A stretch of 64,000 nucleotides of DNA from CBDHFQ01 sp965262565 (GTDB lineage Bacteria > Bacteroidota > Bacteroidia > J057): positions 62,001-126,000 of the forward strand of contig CBDHFQ010000005.1 in the NCBI GenBank assembly GCA_965262565.1. The letters are read 5' to 3'. Positions 27,449 through 36,688 of this stretch are shown here, one piece after another; position 1 is the first letter of the stretch; the number at the start of each line of letters is the position of its first letter. The translations under genes were made by a program, and so were the position numbers. The notes below the pieces were generated by a model, which ran no database searches, was not told the origin of the DNA, and saw only the letters and a program-made list of their open reading frames with translations.

Positions 27449-28399
27449 ATGGCAAAGAAAATACGCTATTATTATGATGAGGATTCCTGTTCTTATAAAG
27501 AACTAAAAGCATCGCCTACGTCATTTTTAAAATCCATGCTCTCTTATCTTTCCATTTCTGGATTGATAGCATGTGTTATGGTTGCTATTTTCTTATTCGC
27601 TTATGGTGATCCTAAATACGCCTTGCTGGAAAGCCAAAATAAAAAACTGGCTAAGAAGGTTAAAGAGTATGAAAGCGGATTTACTGTACTTGAAAGTAAA
27701 ATCGACAGTTTACAATCGAGAGATAGCGAACTTTACAGAAGTATTTTAAATGCTGATCCTATATCTCCTGGGGTTTGGGAAGGCGGTAGTGGAGGCTCAG
27801 CGATAGATTATTCTTCCGATCCACAAATTCTAAAAGAAGCTGAAAGAAGACTTGATAAGCTAAAGAATAAAATTCGACTTCAAGCAAATAGTTATTCTGA
27901 ACTACTGGGCAGAGTATTTAACATGAAGGATGAATTAAATCACATACCAGCTATAAAGCCAGTTCCAGGAAAACTAATTTCAGGATATGGAATGAGAATG
28001 CATCCTATATATAAAGTAAGGAAAAGGCACACAGGTATTGATTTACAGGCATCCACTGGAACACCTGTTTACGCAGCAGGTGATGGTGTGGTTAAATGGG
28101 CAGGAATCAAAGCGAACGGCTATGGAGTACATATAGATATTGACCATGGATATGGATATGAAACTAAATATGCACATCTCGATAAATTAGCTGTTAGAAA
28201 AGGAGAAAAGGTAAAAAGAGGTCAGGTAGTAGGCTATTCCGGTAATACAGGTCTTTCCAAAGGACCTCATCTTCATTATGAGATCATAAAAGATGGCATA
28301 AAAATTAATCCTATCGATTATTTTATGGCTGATATTAATCCTGAAGAATATACAAAACTTAAGAAGGAAGCCGCTATTGAAAATGAATCTATGGACTAG
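27449..28399 (+). CDS. M23-family (LytM) peptidoglycan endopeptidase, membrane-anchored
   Basis: I start at the ATG at 27449 (MAKKIRYYYDEDSCSYKEL, 316 residues), which gives the N-terminus usual for this Bacteroidota family; an upstream TTG adds unlikely sequence. A cytoplasmic N-terminus is followed by one membrane segment (ISGLIACVMVAIFLFAYG), a coiled coil (ESQNKKLAKKVKEYES; LDKLKNKIRLQANSYSEL) and a C-terminal LytM domain with metal-binding HTGID and HLHYE and the conserved GYGMRMHPI. It would cleave peptide cross-bridges in the periplasm. The MerR-type gene starts 13 bp downstream, suggesting an operon. Confidence 0.93.
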   Translation: MAKKIRYYYDEDSCSYKELKASPTSFLKSMLSYLSISGLIACVMVAIFLFAYGDPKYALLESQNKKLAKKVKEYESGFTVLESKIDSLQSRDSELYRSILNADPISPGVWEGGSGGSAIDYSSDPQILKEAERRLDKLKNKIRLQANSYSELLGRVFNMKDELNHIPAIKPVPGKLISGYGMRMHPIYKVRKRHTGIDLQASTGTPVYAAGDGVVKWAGIKANGYGVHIDIDHGYGYETKYAHLDKLAVRKGEKVKRGQVVGYSGNTGLSKGPHLHYEIIKDGIKINPIDYFMADINPEEYTKLKKEAAIENESMD

Positions 28400-28412
28400 A
28401 AGTTGATAAGGC

Positions 28413-28742
28413 TTGAATAAAGATATCATACAAAAACAATATTATACTATTGGAGAAGTAGCTAAAGATTTAGATCTTTCTGCTTCTCTAATTCGTTTTT
28501 GGGAGACTGAGTTCAAAGAAATAAACCCTAAAAAAAATCGAAAAGGAAATCGAGTTTATACTCCGAAGGATATAGAGACACTTCGACGTATAAAATACCT
28601 CTTGAAAACACGTAAATACACTATCAAGGGAGCCAAGGAAAGATTAAAACATGAAGAGGAAAGGATCGATCAGGAAGTCCAATTACGGGAAACCCTATTA
28701 AAGTTGAAGAGATTCTTATTAGAAATTAAAGAAACTTTGTAA
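28413..28742 (+). CDS. MerR-family transcriptional regulator
   Basis: 109 residues. The N-terminal winged helix is clear (YYTIGEVAKDLDLSASLIRFWETEF), followed by YTPKDIETLRRIKYLL and the helical dimerisation segment. No C-terminal effector domain or cysteine ligands are present, so it is not a metal-sensing MerR of the classical kind. The start appears to be TTG at 28413, since no in-frame ATG or GTG precedes the conserved YYTIGEVA. It is 13 bp after the M23 peptidase gene and probably co-transcribed; its targets are unknown. Confidence 0.9.
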   Translation: MNKDIIQKQYYTIGEVAKDLDLSASLIRFWETEFKEINPKKNRKGNRVYTPKDIETLRRIKYLLKTRKYTIKGAKERLKHEEERIDQEVQLRETLLKLKRFLLEIKETL

Positions 28743-28783
28743 ATTCACCGCTCAATTGAGTTTTTAGCTCATTGATATGATAA

Positions 28784-28858
28784 CGGGATGTGGCTCAGCC
28801 CGGTTAGAGCGCTCGTCTGGGGGGCGAGAGGTCGCCAGTTCGAATCTGGCCATCCCGA
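28784..28858 (+). tRNA. tRNA-Pro (anticodon GGG)
   Basis: The acceptor CGGGATG pairs with CATCCCG (28851-28857), with discriminator A; C1-G72 is characteristic of bacterial tRNA-Pro. The D arm is GCTCAGCCCGGTTAGAGC. The anticodon arm is CTCGT-CTGGGGG-GCGAG, giving anticodon GGG. The T arm is GCCAG-TTCGAAT-CTGGC. CCA is not encoded. Confidence 0.95.
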
Positions 28859-28864
28859 CTACAA

Positions 28865-28900
28865 ATAGGGAATTTCTTTGAAGTTCTCTATTATTTTTTT
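28865..28900 (+). terminator. Intrinsic terminator after tRNA-Pro
   Basis: ATAGGGAATTTC and GAAGTTCTCTAT form 12 consecutive pairs (two G-U) around a TTT loop, followed by TTA and a run of seven Ts. Confidence 0.85.
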
Positions 28901-28955
28901 GTATTCATTACTCATTCTGACCTTGACTCAGACAACCACTCCATAATCAACCATT

Positions 28956-30977
28956 ATGAGCACACGAAACTTATTTGCTCTATTTGTAGGCATTGATACC
29001 TATCAACCTCCCATTCCCTCCCTTGCAGGCTGTGTAAATGATATGGTAGCCATGCGTGATTTTATTCGAAACAGAACGAATCGGGATGGATTTACGCTTC
29101 ATGAGAAAACCCTGATGAATGAACAGGCTACCCGCCTAAATATTATACAAGGATTCGAACATCACTTAGCTAAAGCAGGGCCAAATGATGTTGCATTTTT
29201 TTATTATAGTGGTCATGGATCTCAAGAACCTGCTCACAAGATGTTTTGGGAGATCGAGCCGGACAGGATGAACGAAACAATTGTGTGCTATGATAGTAGG
29301 CAATATGATGGAATGGACCTCGCTGATAAAGAGTTATCTACTCTCCTGGAAATAGTCTCTAAAAGAAGTGCCCATGTCCTGGTCATCATGGATTGCTGTA
29401 ATTCAGGATCAGGAACCAGAGCAATAAATGATAATGATGACATTGAATTCATGGTTCGTCAAAGTGAACCCTATGACATGACTCGTTATCCAGATAGCTA
29501 TATTTTACTTCAGAATGAATCTTCTGAAAGGAATGTGTATTCAATGGCAGAGGCCCAACAACTATTTATTCCTCGTGCTCGCCATGTAGCTCTGTCAGCA
29601 GCCCAATCCTTTGAGCTAGCTAAAGAAACTCGTTTAGGAGGAACGAGAAGAGGAGTTTTCACTTATTCCTTGTTGGAAGTATTAACAAGCACCTATGGTA
29701 CCCTTACCTATTCAGATATCATGAGAAGGGTATCCAATCTGGTTACTCAACGAACCTTTGACCAAAATCCTCAATTGTACTCCCTTGAACCCCAAGATAT
29801 TAATCTAACTTTTCTGGGTGGAGCCATCAAAAATCGACCAAATTACTATTTGTTGGATTATGACAATAGCCGTGGATGGGTCATAGACGGTGGAGCTATT
29901 CATGGAATTCTTCCAAAAGGGCTAGGAGGAGGAGAAACAGTATTATCCGTATTCCCAGAAGAATCGAGTGAAGAGCAAATGCGAAGTATTACCAGATCCG
30001 TTGGGCAAATCACAGTAAAAGATGTCTTCGCTACAGAATCTAACATTGAATTAGGAAGCGGTATTAACCTGGATCCTTCCCAATCTTATTACGCAAGGAT
30101 TACAAGTGTCCCTGTGAATCCTATGCAATTTTATATAAAAGGATCAAATGCTCAGGGTATTGCTCTGGTTAAAGAAGCATTCCAACGATCTTCTTATACT
30201 TCTTTTCTTCAGGAAGTCGCATCCAGTTATCAAGCTGATTATATTCTTCATGTATCAAACGATATTTCTGTGGAGGGCAGTGGTGTTCATCCAGGATATA
30301 TCATTAATAGACCCACAGACTTACCCGGTCAACCTCTGGTAGAACAACTCATCGGATTTAACCCAGAAAACGCTCATAAAGCGATAGAATATCTAAATCA
30401 TATTGCCAGATGGACCCGAATCTTAGAATTGTCAAATCCCGGTAGTCAAATTGCTTCTGAAGGAGTAAGAATTCAACTATTCAACCCTCGAAATGAGCCT
30501 ATATATCCTACCTACAAAGGATACACTTTTGAGTACAGCGCATCAACAGGTTCTTCTGTCCGACCTCAATTCAAAGTAAAACTTATCAACACCAGTCCAA
30601 ATCGACTTTATTGTGTAATGCTGTATATGTCGTCCCAATTTGGTATTGAAACCCAGCTATTTAATGAAGGGGGATATTGGTTGGATAAAGGAGAAGAAGT
30701 TTGGGTAGCTGATGGCCAAGTATTTACAGGAGAGGTCCCAGATTCAACGGTAGCTTTTGGTAAAAATGAAGTTACTGAAGTATTTAAGCTGATTGTGAGT
30801 ACTGAAGAATATCAATCCTCCAATCTCAGACAGGATGAACTCTCCAAACCCAAGCAGCAATTCCGAGATGTCGGGGAAGGTAGTACAAGAGCTTTATTAT
30901 TCAGTAATGTATCTTCCAGTGTAAGTGATGATTGGAACACTAATTTAGTAGCCATCAGATTAAAGAGAAATCCTTGA
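28956..30977 (+). CDS. Caspase-family (C14, metacaspase-like) peptidase with C-terminal DUF4384-like domain
   Basis: 673 residues. The N-terminal ~280 form a p20-like caspase domain: FALFVGIDTY, SGHGS with catalytic His87, and DCCNSG with catalytic Cys148 (the second Cys). LSAAQSFELAKET and GVFTYSLLEVL complete the fold, and FWEIEPDRMNETIVCYD fits the usual loop. The C-terminal half contains a beta-rich domain (FKVKLINTSPNRLYCVMLYMSSQFG ... YWLDKGEEVWV) of the DUF4384 type that accompanies many bacterial caspases. No signal peptide or transmembrane segment is seen. The gene is a single unit between tRNA-Pro and a DUF4293 gene. The substrate is unknown; prokaryotic relatives act in stress or defence-associated death, but no such partner is adjacent. 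Confidence 0.9.
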   Translation: MSTRNLFALFVGIDTYQPPIPSLAGCVNDMVAMRDFIRNRTNRDGFTLHEKTLMNEQATRLNIIQGFEHHLAKAGPNDVAFFYYSGHGSQEPAHKMFWEIEPDRMNETIVCYDSRQYDGMDLADKELSTLLEIVSKRSAHVLVIMDCCNSGSGTRAINDNDDIEFMVRQSEPYDMTRYPDSYILLQNESSERNVYSMAEAQQLFIPRARHVALSAAQSFELAKETRLGGTRRGVFTYSLLEVLTSTYGTLTYSDIMRRVSNLVTQRTFDQNPQLYSLEPQDINLTFLGGAIKNRPNYYLLDYDNSRGWVIDGGAIHGILPKGLGGGETVLSVFPEESSEEQMRSITRSVGQITVKDVFATESNIELGSGINLDPSQSYYARITSVPVNPMQFYIKGSNAQGIALVKEAFQRSSYTSFLQEVASSYQADYILHVSNDISVEGSGVHPGYIINRPTDLPGQPLVEQLIGFNPENAHKAIEYLNHIARWTRILELSNPGSQIASEGVRIQLFNPRNEPIYPTYKGYTFEYSASTGSSVRPQFKVKLINTSPNRLYCVMLYMSSQFGIETQLFNEGGYWLDKGEEVWVADGQVFTGEVPDSTVAFGKNEVTEVFKLIVSTEEYQSSNLRQDELSKPKQQFRDVGEGSTRALLFSNVSSSVSDDWNTNLVAIRLKRNP

Positions 30978-31032
30978 AATGCTTATGCTATTTTCATATC
31001 GCGTGATGGTTAGATAAAATTGCCGTAATGAA

Positions 31033-31533
31033 TTATCTGATCCTATCCACTGATCTCACTAACTGTTCGTCGTGATTTATTCTACGAATGGCAAGCCAGA
31101 GAAGAACAAGCGCCAGAACGGGAAAAACCAAACCGAACTGAACCAATCCTTCGTCAAGGGTGGATGTAATTATGTATGGCCCATTTAATGTTATTAAAAC
31201 CATTAATACCAACTCAATCATCAACAGAACAACACCAAAATAAGCAAATGTCATCTGACGCTTCCTGTTATTGAATAAAAAGATATCAGCTAAAATCCAT
31301 ATAGAGGTTATTATACATATTCCTGAAAAAACCGCCAGAAGAGGAGTTGGCGCAAAATCCCATGCCATGAAAGATTGAGCTGCAATAGTAGTGCTCCCAC
31401 TTCCGGTAATTTCCATTCCTTTGATAATCTCATACTGAGTCCCATTAGCAAATTTCCAGAAGGGTACAAATAAACTGACAGTATTTAGTATGGCAGCGAA
31501 TAGAAGAAAAATGGTTTGTATTCTTTGAATCAT
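31033..31533 (-). CDS. DUF4293 family membrane protein
   Basis: 166 residues with four hydrophobic segments. The start MIQRIQTIFLLFAAILNTVSLFVPFWKF is the DUF4293 signature, a family found in Bacteroidota. It should be an inner-membrane protein. Function is unknown; the gene diverges from truA. Confidence 0.88.
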   Translation of the reverse strand: MIQRIQTIFLLFAAILNTVSLFVPFWKFANGTQYEIIKGMEITGSGSTTIAAQSFMAWDFAPTPLLAVFSGICIITSIWILADIFLFNNRKRQMTFAYFGVVLLMIELVLMVLITLNGPYIITSTLDEGLVQFGLVFPVLALVLLWLAIRRINHDEQLVRSVDRIR

Positions 31534-31620
31534 ATTTCGGCAAACCTATGATATATTTGTTAAATTCTTATAAAGGTAAAAAATTACGTTGTATCATTTA
31601 CGAAACTCTTCCATTTTTAA

Positions 31621-32379
31621 ATGAGATATTTTATCGATATTTCTTATGTAGGGACTAATTATGCAGGCTGGCAAGTCCAACCTAATGCAATTACGGTACA
31701 GTCAGTGTTAGATGAAGCCCTTAGCATTCTCTGCAGAACTTCCATTCAATCTACAGGTGCGGGCAGGACTGATGCGGGAGTTCATGCTGACCAACTAATC
31801 GTTCATTTTGATGTGGAAGATCCCATACCTTCGCCCTTTTTAGCTAAGCTCAATGGAATATTACCTAAGGATATTTCCGTTAATCAGTTATTTATCCCTA
31901 GGAATATGCCTTTCCATGCCCGATTTGATGCGGTAAGCAGAGCATACAGATATCAAATTACCTTACAAAAATCCCCTGCCCTAGAAGGATACAGTAAGTG
32001 GGTCAAACATCCTTTAAATATCCAACACCTGCAAAAGGCTGCTTTACTTTTAAGAAAGTATGAAGACTTTGCCAGTTTCTGTAAAGCTCATGGAGATCAA
32101 AAGACGACTTTTTGCCACATTCATCATGCATATTGGATCAAGAAGAAAAAAATGCTAACGTTCCATATTCAAGCTAATAGATTTTTACGTGGAATGGTCA
32201 GAGGGTTAGTAGGTACCCTACTGCAAGTGGGATATGGGAAGATTACTATACAACAATTTGAAGAAATACTTCTAGCTAAAGATCGGAAAGTAGCAGGTCC
32301 TAATGTAGAGGCTAAAGGCCTCTTTTTAAATTCAGTCAGCTATCCACTTAACAGCCTTATCTCCCATGAATCATACTGA
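31621..32379 (+). CDS. truA: tRNA pseudouridine(38-40) synthase
   Basis: 252 residues, normal TruA length. The opening DISYVGTNYAGWQVQPNAITVQSVL and the catalytic motif GAGRTDAGVHA with Asp51 are diagnostic; FHARFDAVSRAYRYQI and RFLRGMVRGLVGTLLQVG follow. It converts uridines 38-40 in the anticodon arm to pseudouridine. It starts 87 bp from the divergent DUF4293 gene and converges on the hybrid kinase gene. Confidence 0.97.
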   Translation: MRYFIDISYVGTNYAGWQVQPNAITVQSVLDEALSILCRTSIQSTGAGRTDAGVHADQLIVHFDVEDPIPSPFLAKLNGILPKDISVNQLFIPRNMPFHARFDAVSRAYRYQITLQKSPALEGYSKWVKHPLNIQHLQKAALLLRKYEDFASFCKAHGDQKTTFCHIHHAYWIKKKKMLTFHIQANRFLRGMVRGLVGTLLQVGYGKITIQQFEEILLAKDRKVAGPNVEAKGLFLNSVSYPLNSLISHESY

Positions 32380-32415
32380 TAAACGACTCTATGATCGAAC
32401 AAATGACGAAAAAGA

Positions 32416-34875
32416 CTAGATCGTTGACATTTTCTCTCTTAATTCTATGAAGGAAAGCTCAATGACTTTACGAGTAAACTTTACTTCTTCGGGAAGAACG
32501 TCCAGATAGATATAGTTTTTAGATTTTTGTTCAATGCTTCTGATTACCTGTTTTAAAGAATTAATTCCCAGAGTGTCTATGGAACTCTTTAACTTATGGG
32601 CATATTTACTCAGTGCCACGTAGTCTCTCTTTTCCAGGCTTTCATCTAGCTGGTTAAGTAGTTTGGGAGTTGTTTCAATAAACTTCTTTATCGTTTTTTT
32701 TATAATACCGGAATCTCTTAATGTCTCCTTTAGATAAGTCAGATCAGTGTAAGGGGGAGTGTTGATTGATTTATTCATTTCTGCTTCTTCAATAGTTGAT
32801 ACCTCCCTTTGCATGGTTTTTTCATTAATAGGGTTCGTTGCATCTAAATCCTTAGCAAGGGAAGGAGTATTTAGAACATGATCACCATTTACTTTCTCAT
32901 ACCCATTTTTCGCAAATTGGCTAATTTTAGCGAATAAACTATCGTTTTTTACGGGTTTTGAGATGTAATCGTTCATCCCAATTTGTAAACATTTATCATC
33001 AATCCCTGAAAAAGCGTTTGCTGTCAGTGCAATGATCGCTACATCCCGGTTTGGAGGCTGCATTTGGTTTCGAATGAATTCCGTTGCCTGATATCCATCC
33101 ATTTCAGGCATTTGAATATCCATTAATACCAGGTCGTAACTATTTCTTAGCAATCTTTCTATACACTCCCGACCATTACTAGCAATATCTGACTCTATTC
33201 CCCAACTAGCCAGAATATTTTGGGTAACAATCTGATTAGTCTCATTGTCCTCAACTACTAATATCTTCATTCCTGAAAGCTGTTTATCATCTAAGGAGAC
33301 CTCTTCTTTTGAGCTAATCCCTATATGTTCATAATCAAAATACAGATCAAAAGAGAAAGAAGAGCCTTTATCTAATTGACTATTTACTCTTATATCTCCT
33401 CCTTGAAGCTTCACCAATTGTTTTACAATAGTAAGGCCAAGGCCCACTCCTCCATACTTTCGGTTCATCCCACTGTCTATCTGCTTGAAACTTTCAAAAA
33501 TCATATGCAGTTTATCTTCTGGTATCCCTATTCCCGTATCCGAAACACTTAACTCGACCTTTACCTGCCGCTCATCCTTCTGCTGGCATCTGGCACTAAT
33601 AAGAATTTCTCCCTCATCGGTAAATTTTATGGCGTTACCTACAAGGTTTAACAATATCTGAGAGAGCCTTACTGAATCTCCATACAAAAATTCGGGTATG
33701 GAGGGATCTATTTCGGCCTTAAGTTTGACGGGAATATAAGATAAGGGATATTCTTCTTTAGGATTTTGAAGCCATTTCTCTTTTAAGTTGACTTCCATCA
33801 TTTCACGAATCGAACTGAACAACTCTTTTAATCGAAAGCATTCCCTATTGAAAACGATCTTGCCCGCTTCTATCTTAGATAAATCAAGTATATCATTTAC
33901 TACAGCCAGTAAAGTATCACCAGCAGTTTTGATGGCATTTAAATATTCTTTTTGCTGTGTGGTAGGAGAAGTATTTTGCAAAAGTATATCTGTCAAACCC
34001 AGGATAGGATTTAAGGGAGTACGAATTTCGTGACTTGTTTTTGCTAAAAATTCCTGTCTAACCTTAAACGCTTTTTCTGCCAGGTCCTTTTCTCGTTGTA
34101 ATTGCTCTATTTGCTTTTGTTCAGTAATATCCTGGATGGTACCTACAATTCTGATCAGCCGATGATCATTTACTACGACATGCCCCGTGAGCAAAATATG
34201 TTTGAAGATATCATTCTTTAGAAGAATTCTGTGTTCGGTATGGATAGGCGTCTGGTCTGAAAATACCTGGTGTAAAGCACGAGCCACTTTATGCTGATCT
34301 TCCGGATAAACCGCCATAAGATAAGCCTCCAGAGTATCAAAATTTTTCGTCAAAGGAATTTGAAATATTTTATACACCTGATCTGAACAGCTAAGCGCGT
34401 TTGTTTCAGGATTAATCTCCCAATCCCCTACTTTAGCTAACTCCTGTGCCCTGGCTAATCGACCGAGAATCTTTCTTTGTTCCAATTCGTACTGATGCCT
34501 GCCCAGACTGTATTTAATAGCTCGAGTCAGTAGAGTGCTGTTCAACTCTCCCTTATTTAAATAATCCTGTGCCCCCATTTCTACAGCTTCGAGTCCCACA
34601 TTTTCATCTATCAAGCCTGTTAAAACGATATATGGATGAACTGGAAAGTCCCTCTGGATATTGGTAAATGTATTTAATCCTTGGCTATCTGGTAAGTACA
34701 AGTCAAGTAAAACAATATCTACGTGCCTTTCCCTGAGAATTTGCTTTCCTTCCTCTAAATTTTGCCCCTCTAGTATCTCGTATGAGTTTGTAATGGAATT
34801 TTTTAGATACTCTCTGATCAATCGCACGTCTCCTGGATTGTCTTCGATAACTAGTATATGTATAGATGGTGCCAA
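32416..34875 (-). CDS. Hybrid sensor histidine kinase (REC-PAS-HisKA-HATPase-REC-HPt)
   Basis: 819 residues, no membrane segment. Domains in order: an N-terminal receiver (VIEDNPGD, phospho-acceptor Asp58 in DIVLLDLYLPDS); a PAS/PAC fold (LSCSDQVYKIFQIP ... GTIQDITEQKQIEQ); HisKA with KTSHEIRTPLNPILG; HATPase with LVGNAIKFTDEGEI, DTGIGIPEDKL and GGVGLGLTIVKQL; a second receiver (VVEDNETNQ, DLVLMDIQMPEMDGY); and a C-terminal HPt with YAHKLKSSIDTLG. A receiver ahead of the kinase means it takes input from another phosphodonor and works in the cytoplasm. No cognate response regulator is adjacent, so the signal and output are unknown. Confidence 0.95.
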   Translation of the reverse strand: MAPSIHILVIEDNPGDVRLIREYLKNSITNSYEILEGQNLEEGKQILRERHVDIVLLDLYLPDSQGLNTFTNIQRDFPVHPYIVLTGLIDENVGLEAVEMGAQDYLNKGELNSTLLTRAIKYSLGRHQYELEQRKILGRLARAQELAKVGDWEINPETNALSCSDQVYKIFQIPLTKNFDTLEAYLMAVYPEDQHKVARALHQVFSDQTPIHTEHRILLKNDIFKHILLTGHVVVNDHRLIRIVGTIQDITEQKQIEQLQREKDLAEKAFKVRQEFLAKTSHEIRTPLNPILGLTDILLQNTSPTTQQKEYLNAIKTAGDTLLAVVNDILDLSKIEAGKIVFNRECFRLKELFSSIREMMEVNLKEKWLQNPKEEYPLSYIPVKLKAEIDPSIPEFLYGDSVRLSQILLNLVGNAIKFTDEGEILISARCQQKDERQVKVELSVSDTGIGIPEDKLHMIFESFKQIDSGMNRKYGGVGLGLTIVKQLVKLQGGDIRVNSQLDKGSSFSFDLYFDYEHIGISSKEEVSLDDKQLSGMKILVVEDNETNQIVTQNILASWGIESDIASNGRECIERLLRNSYDLVLMDIQMPEMDGYQATEFIRNQMQPPNRDVAIIALTANAFSGIDDKCLQIGMNDYISKPVKNDSLFAKISQFAKNGYEKVNGDHVLNTPSLAKDLDATNPINEKTMQREVSTIEEAEMNKSINTPPYTDLTYLKETLRDSGIIKKTIKKFIETTPKLLNQLDESLEKRDYVALSKYAHKLKSSIDTLGINSLKQVIRSIEQKSKNYIYLDVLPEEVKFTRKVIELSFIELREKMSTI

Positions 34876-35155
34876 ATTGATTTCGATTAATCCGTTATTG
34901 CGATATATGAAAAAATAGTGTTCGTAAAGTTTTAGTAAAATAACGTACGAACTTGCAAGTTTCTTTAAAATTCACCAAAAGAACTTACATACAACTCCCT
35001 TATTATTTTTTACTTGTTTTTTTTTATCTGTGAATCTTCTTAATACTAAATAAATTAGTACTTAATCTCGGAATTTTATAGCAGCTTGAAACAAAATGAA
35101 GGGTTGGATTTCTTTTTTGATGCGAAGAATAGCAAAATGCAGAAATTATTTCTAT

Positions 35156-36622
35156 ATGTCTAAAATTCAGCCTAAATTACTTACAAAATTAGCATTTTTG
35201 AAAGAAGAGTATTCATTTGTGATCGTGGATGTTGAAACCACTGGGGGTGATCCTAAAAAAGATAGGATTACAGAAATCGCAATCTTCAGACTAGAACATG
35301 GAGAGATCGTGGATCGCTTTGTATCATTACTTAACCCTGGAAAGGCGATACCGCCGGAAATTACCAGAATCACTGGCATTAATAATGATATGGTGAGTAA
35401 GGCCCCTCAATTTTTTGAGGTCGCTAAAAGAATAGTCGAAATTACGGAAGGAGCAGTATTTGTAGCACATAATGTACGATTTGACTATGGCTTTATTCAA
35501 AAGGAATTCAGGCGGTTAGGGTATAAATTCAATAAAAGACTTCTTTGCACAGTAAAACTAAGTAGAGAAGTATTTCCCCAGCTCAAAAGGTATAGCTTAG
35601 GAAAGTTATGTGATCATTTTGATATTCCAAATCATGCAAGACACAGAGCTGAAGGAGATGCACAGGCTACTGTAGAACTATTTCAAAAGATCCTGGCCAT
35701 TCGATCATCTGATACTTCTCATAAACCGATAAAGCAAGCACTTAACTTTACACGGCTTCCTCCTTATTTACCCTCTCATGTGGTTGAAAATTTACCTAAT
35801 AAAACGGGTGTATATTACTTTCATAATAAAGGAGGAGATGTTCTTTATGTAGGTAAAAGTACTCAAATCAGAACCCGGATTCACTCCCACTTTCACAGTG
35901 CGTATAAACAAACGCGTTCTATACGCTTATTTGAACAAATTCACGATATCAGTTTTGAAGTCACTGGTAGTGAACTGATTGCATTACTAAGAGAAGATCA
36001 GCAAATTAAACAACTTCACCCTCCTTTTAATCGAGCACAGCGAAAAAAGGTGTTCAAGTATGGAGTGTTTTGCTCTATAGATTCAGATAGCTATCATCAA
36101 TTTTATATAAGATTATTAAAAAAGGGAGATGAACCCTTAGCAGCATTTTCCACCAGAAATCAGGCAGAATCTACCTTAAGAAATAAAATAGAGGCTTATC
36201 AATTATGTCCTAAAGTATCTGGGATCGAGAAGGGGAAAGGTCCTTGCTTTAATTATCACCTTCATTTGTGCCAGGGAGCCTGTATCCAAAAAGAATCTAT
36301 AGCTACTTATAATGAACGAGTGATGAATGCTGTTGCTGAACTAAATTTTGGAGTAAGAGGTAAGGCCCATTTTTTAATTGCTGCTGAAGGCAGACACTTG
36401 CAAGAAAAAGCGATCGTTTGGATTCAGCATAGTACATATAGAGGTTATACCTACATTGATACAGAATTATGTGAATCAAACATTAAGGAAATTCTTAATT
36501 CCATTGTTATTCACGAAGATAGTAGAGATATACGTAGAATTCTGAGAACTTACATTCAGAAACATCCGGAAGAAATCATACCCCTTACCGATTTTTTACC
36601 CGAAAATGAACTCCTACCTTAA
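35156..36622 (+). CDS. DEDDh exonuclease (PolC/DnaQ-like) fused to GIY-YIG/UvrC-like nuclease
   Basis: I prefer the ATG at 35156 (488 residues, MSKIQPKLLTKLAFLKEE); an ATG at 35096 would add 20 residues. Residues about 15-185 are a DnaQ-type 3'-5' exonuclease with VDVETTGGDP (Asp, Glu), HNVRFDYGF (Asp) and HRAEGDAQAT (His, Asp). Residues about 205-285 are a GIY-YIG nuclease of the UvrC N-terminal/Cho type (KTGVYYFHNKGGDVLYVGKS ... IRTRIHSHF, with GSELIALLREDQQIKQLHPPFN). The C-terminal ~200 residues match the region found with this fusion in other bacteria. No UvrC C-terminal nuclease or HhH is present. A role in DNA repair or overhang trimming is inferred. Confidence 0.9.
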   Translation: MSKIQPKLLTKLAFLKEEYSFVIVDVETTGGDPKKDRITEIAIFRLEHGEIVDRFVSLLNPGKAIPPEITRITGINNDMVSKAPQFFEVAKRIVEITEGAVFVAHNVRFDYGFIQKEFRRLGYKFNKRLLCTVKLSREVFPQLKRYSLGKLCDHFDIPNHARHRAEGDAQATVELFQKILAIRSSDTSHKPIKQALNFTRLPPYLPSHVVENLPNKTGVYYFHNKGGDVLYVGKSTQIRTRIHSHFHSAYKQTRSIRLFEQIHDISFEVTGSELIALLREDQQIKQLHPPFNRAQRKKVFKYGVFCSIDSDSYHQFYIRLLKKGDEPLAAFSTRNQAESTLRNKIEAYQLCPKVSGIEKGKGPCFNYHLHLCQGACIQKESIATYNERVMNAVAELNFGVRGKAHFLIAAEGRHLQEKAIVWIQHSTYRGYTYIDTELCESNIKEILNSIVIHEDSRDIRRILRTYIQKHPEEIIPLTDFLPENELLP

Positions 36623-36688
36623 TTTTGTTGTTAATTTTTTACCAAATGTGTCTCGAAAGTTTTCATACTACCTGTAGTATCAACCAGG

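Noticed and set aside
28784..28900. Integrated element at tRNA-Pro
   Set aside because: No integrase, no second copy of the tRNA 3' end in the window, and composition does not change; the neighbouring caspase alone is not enough evidence.
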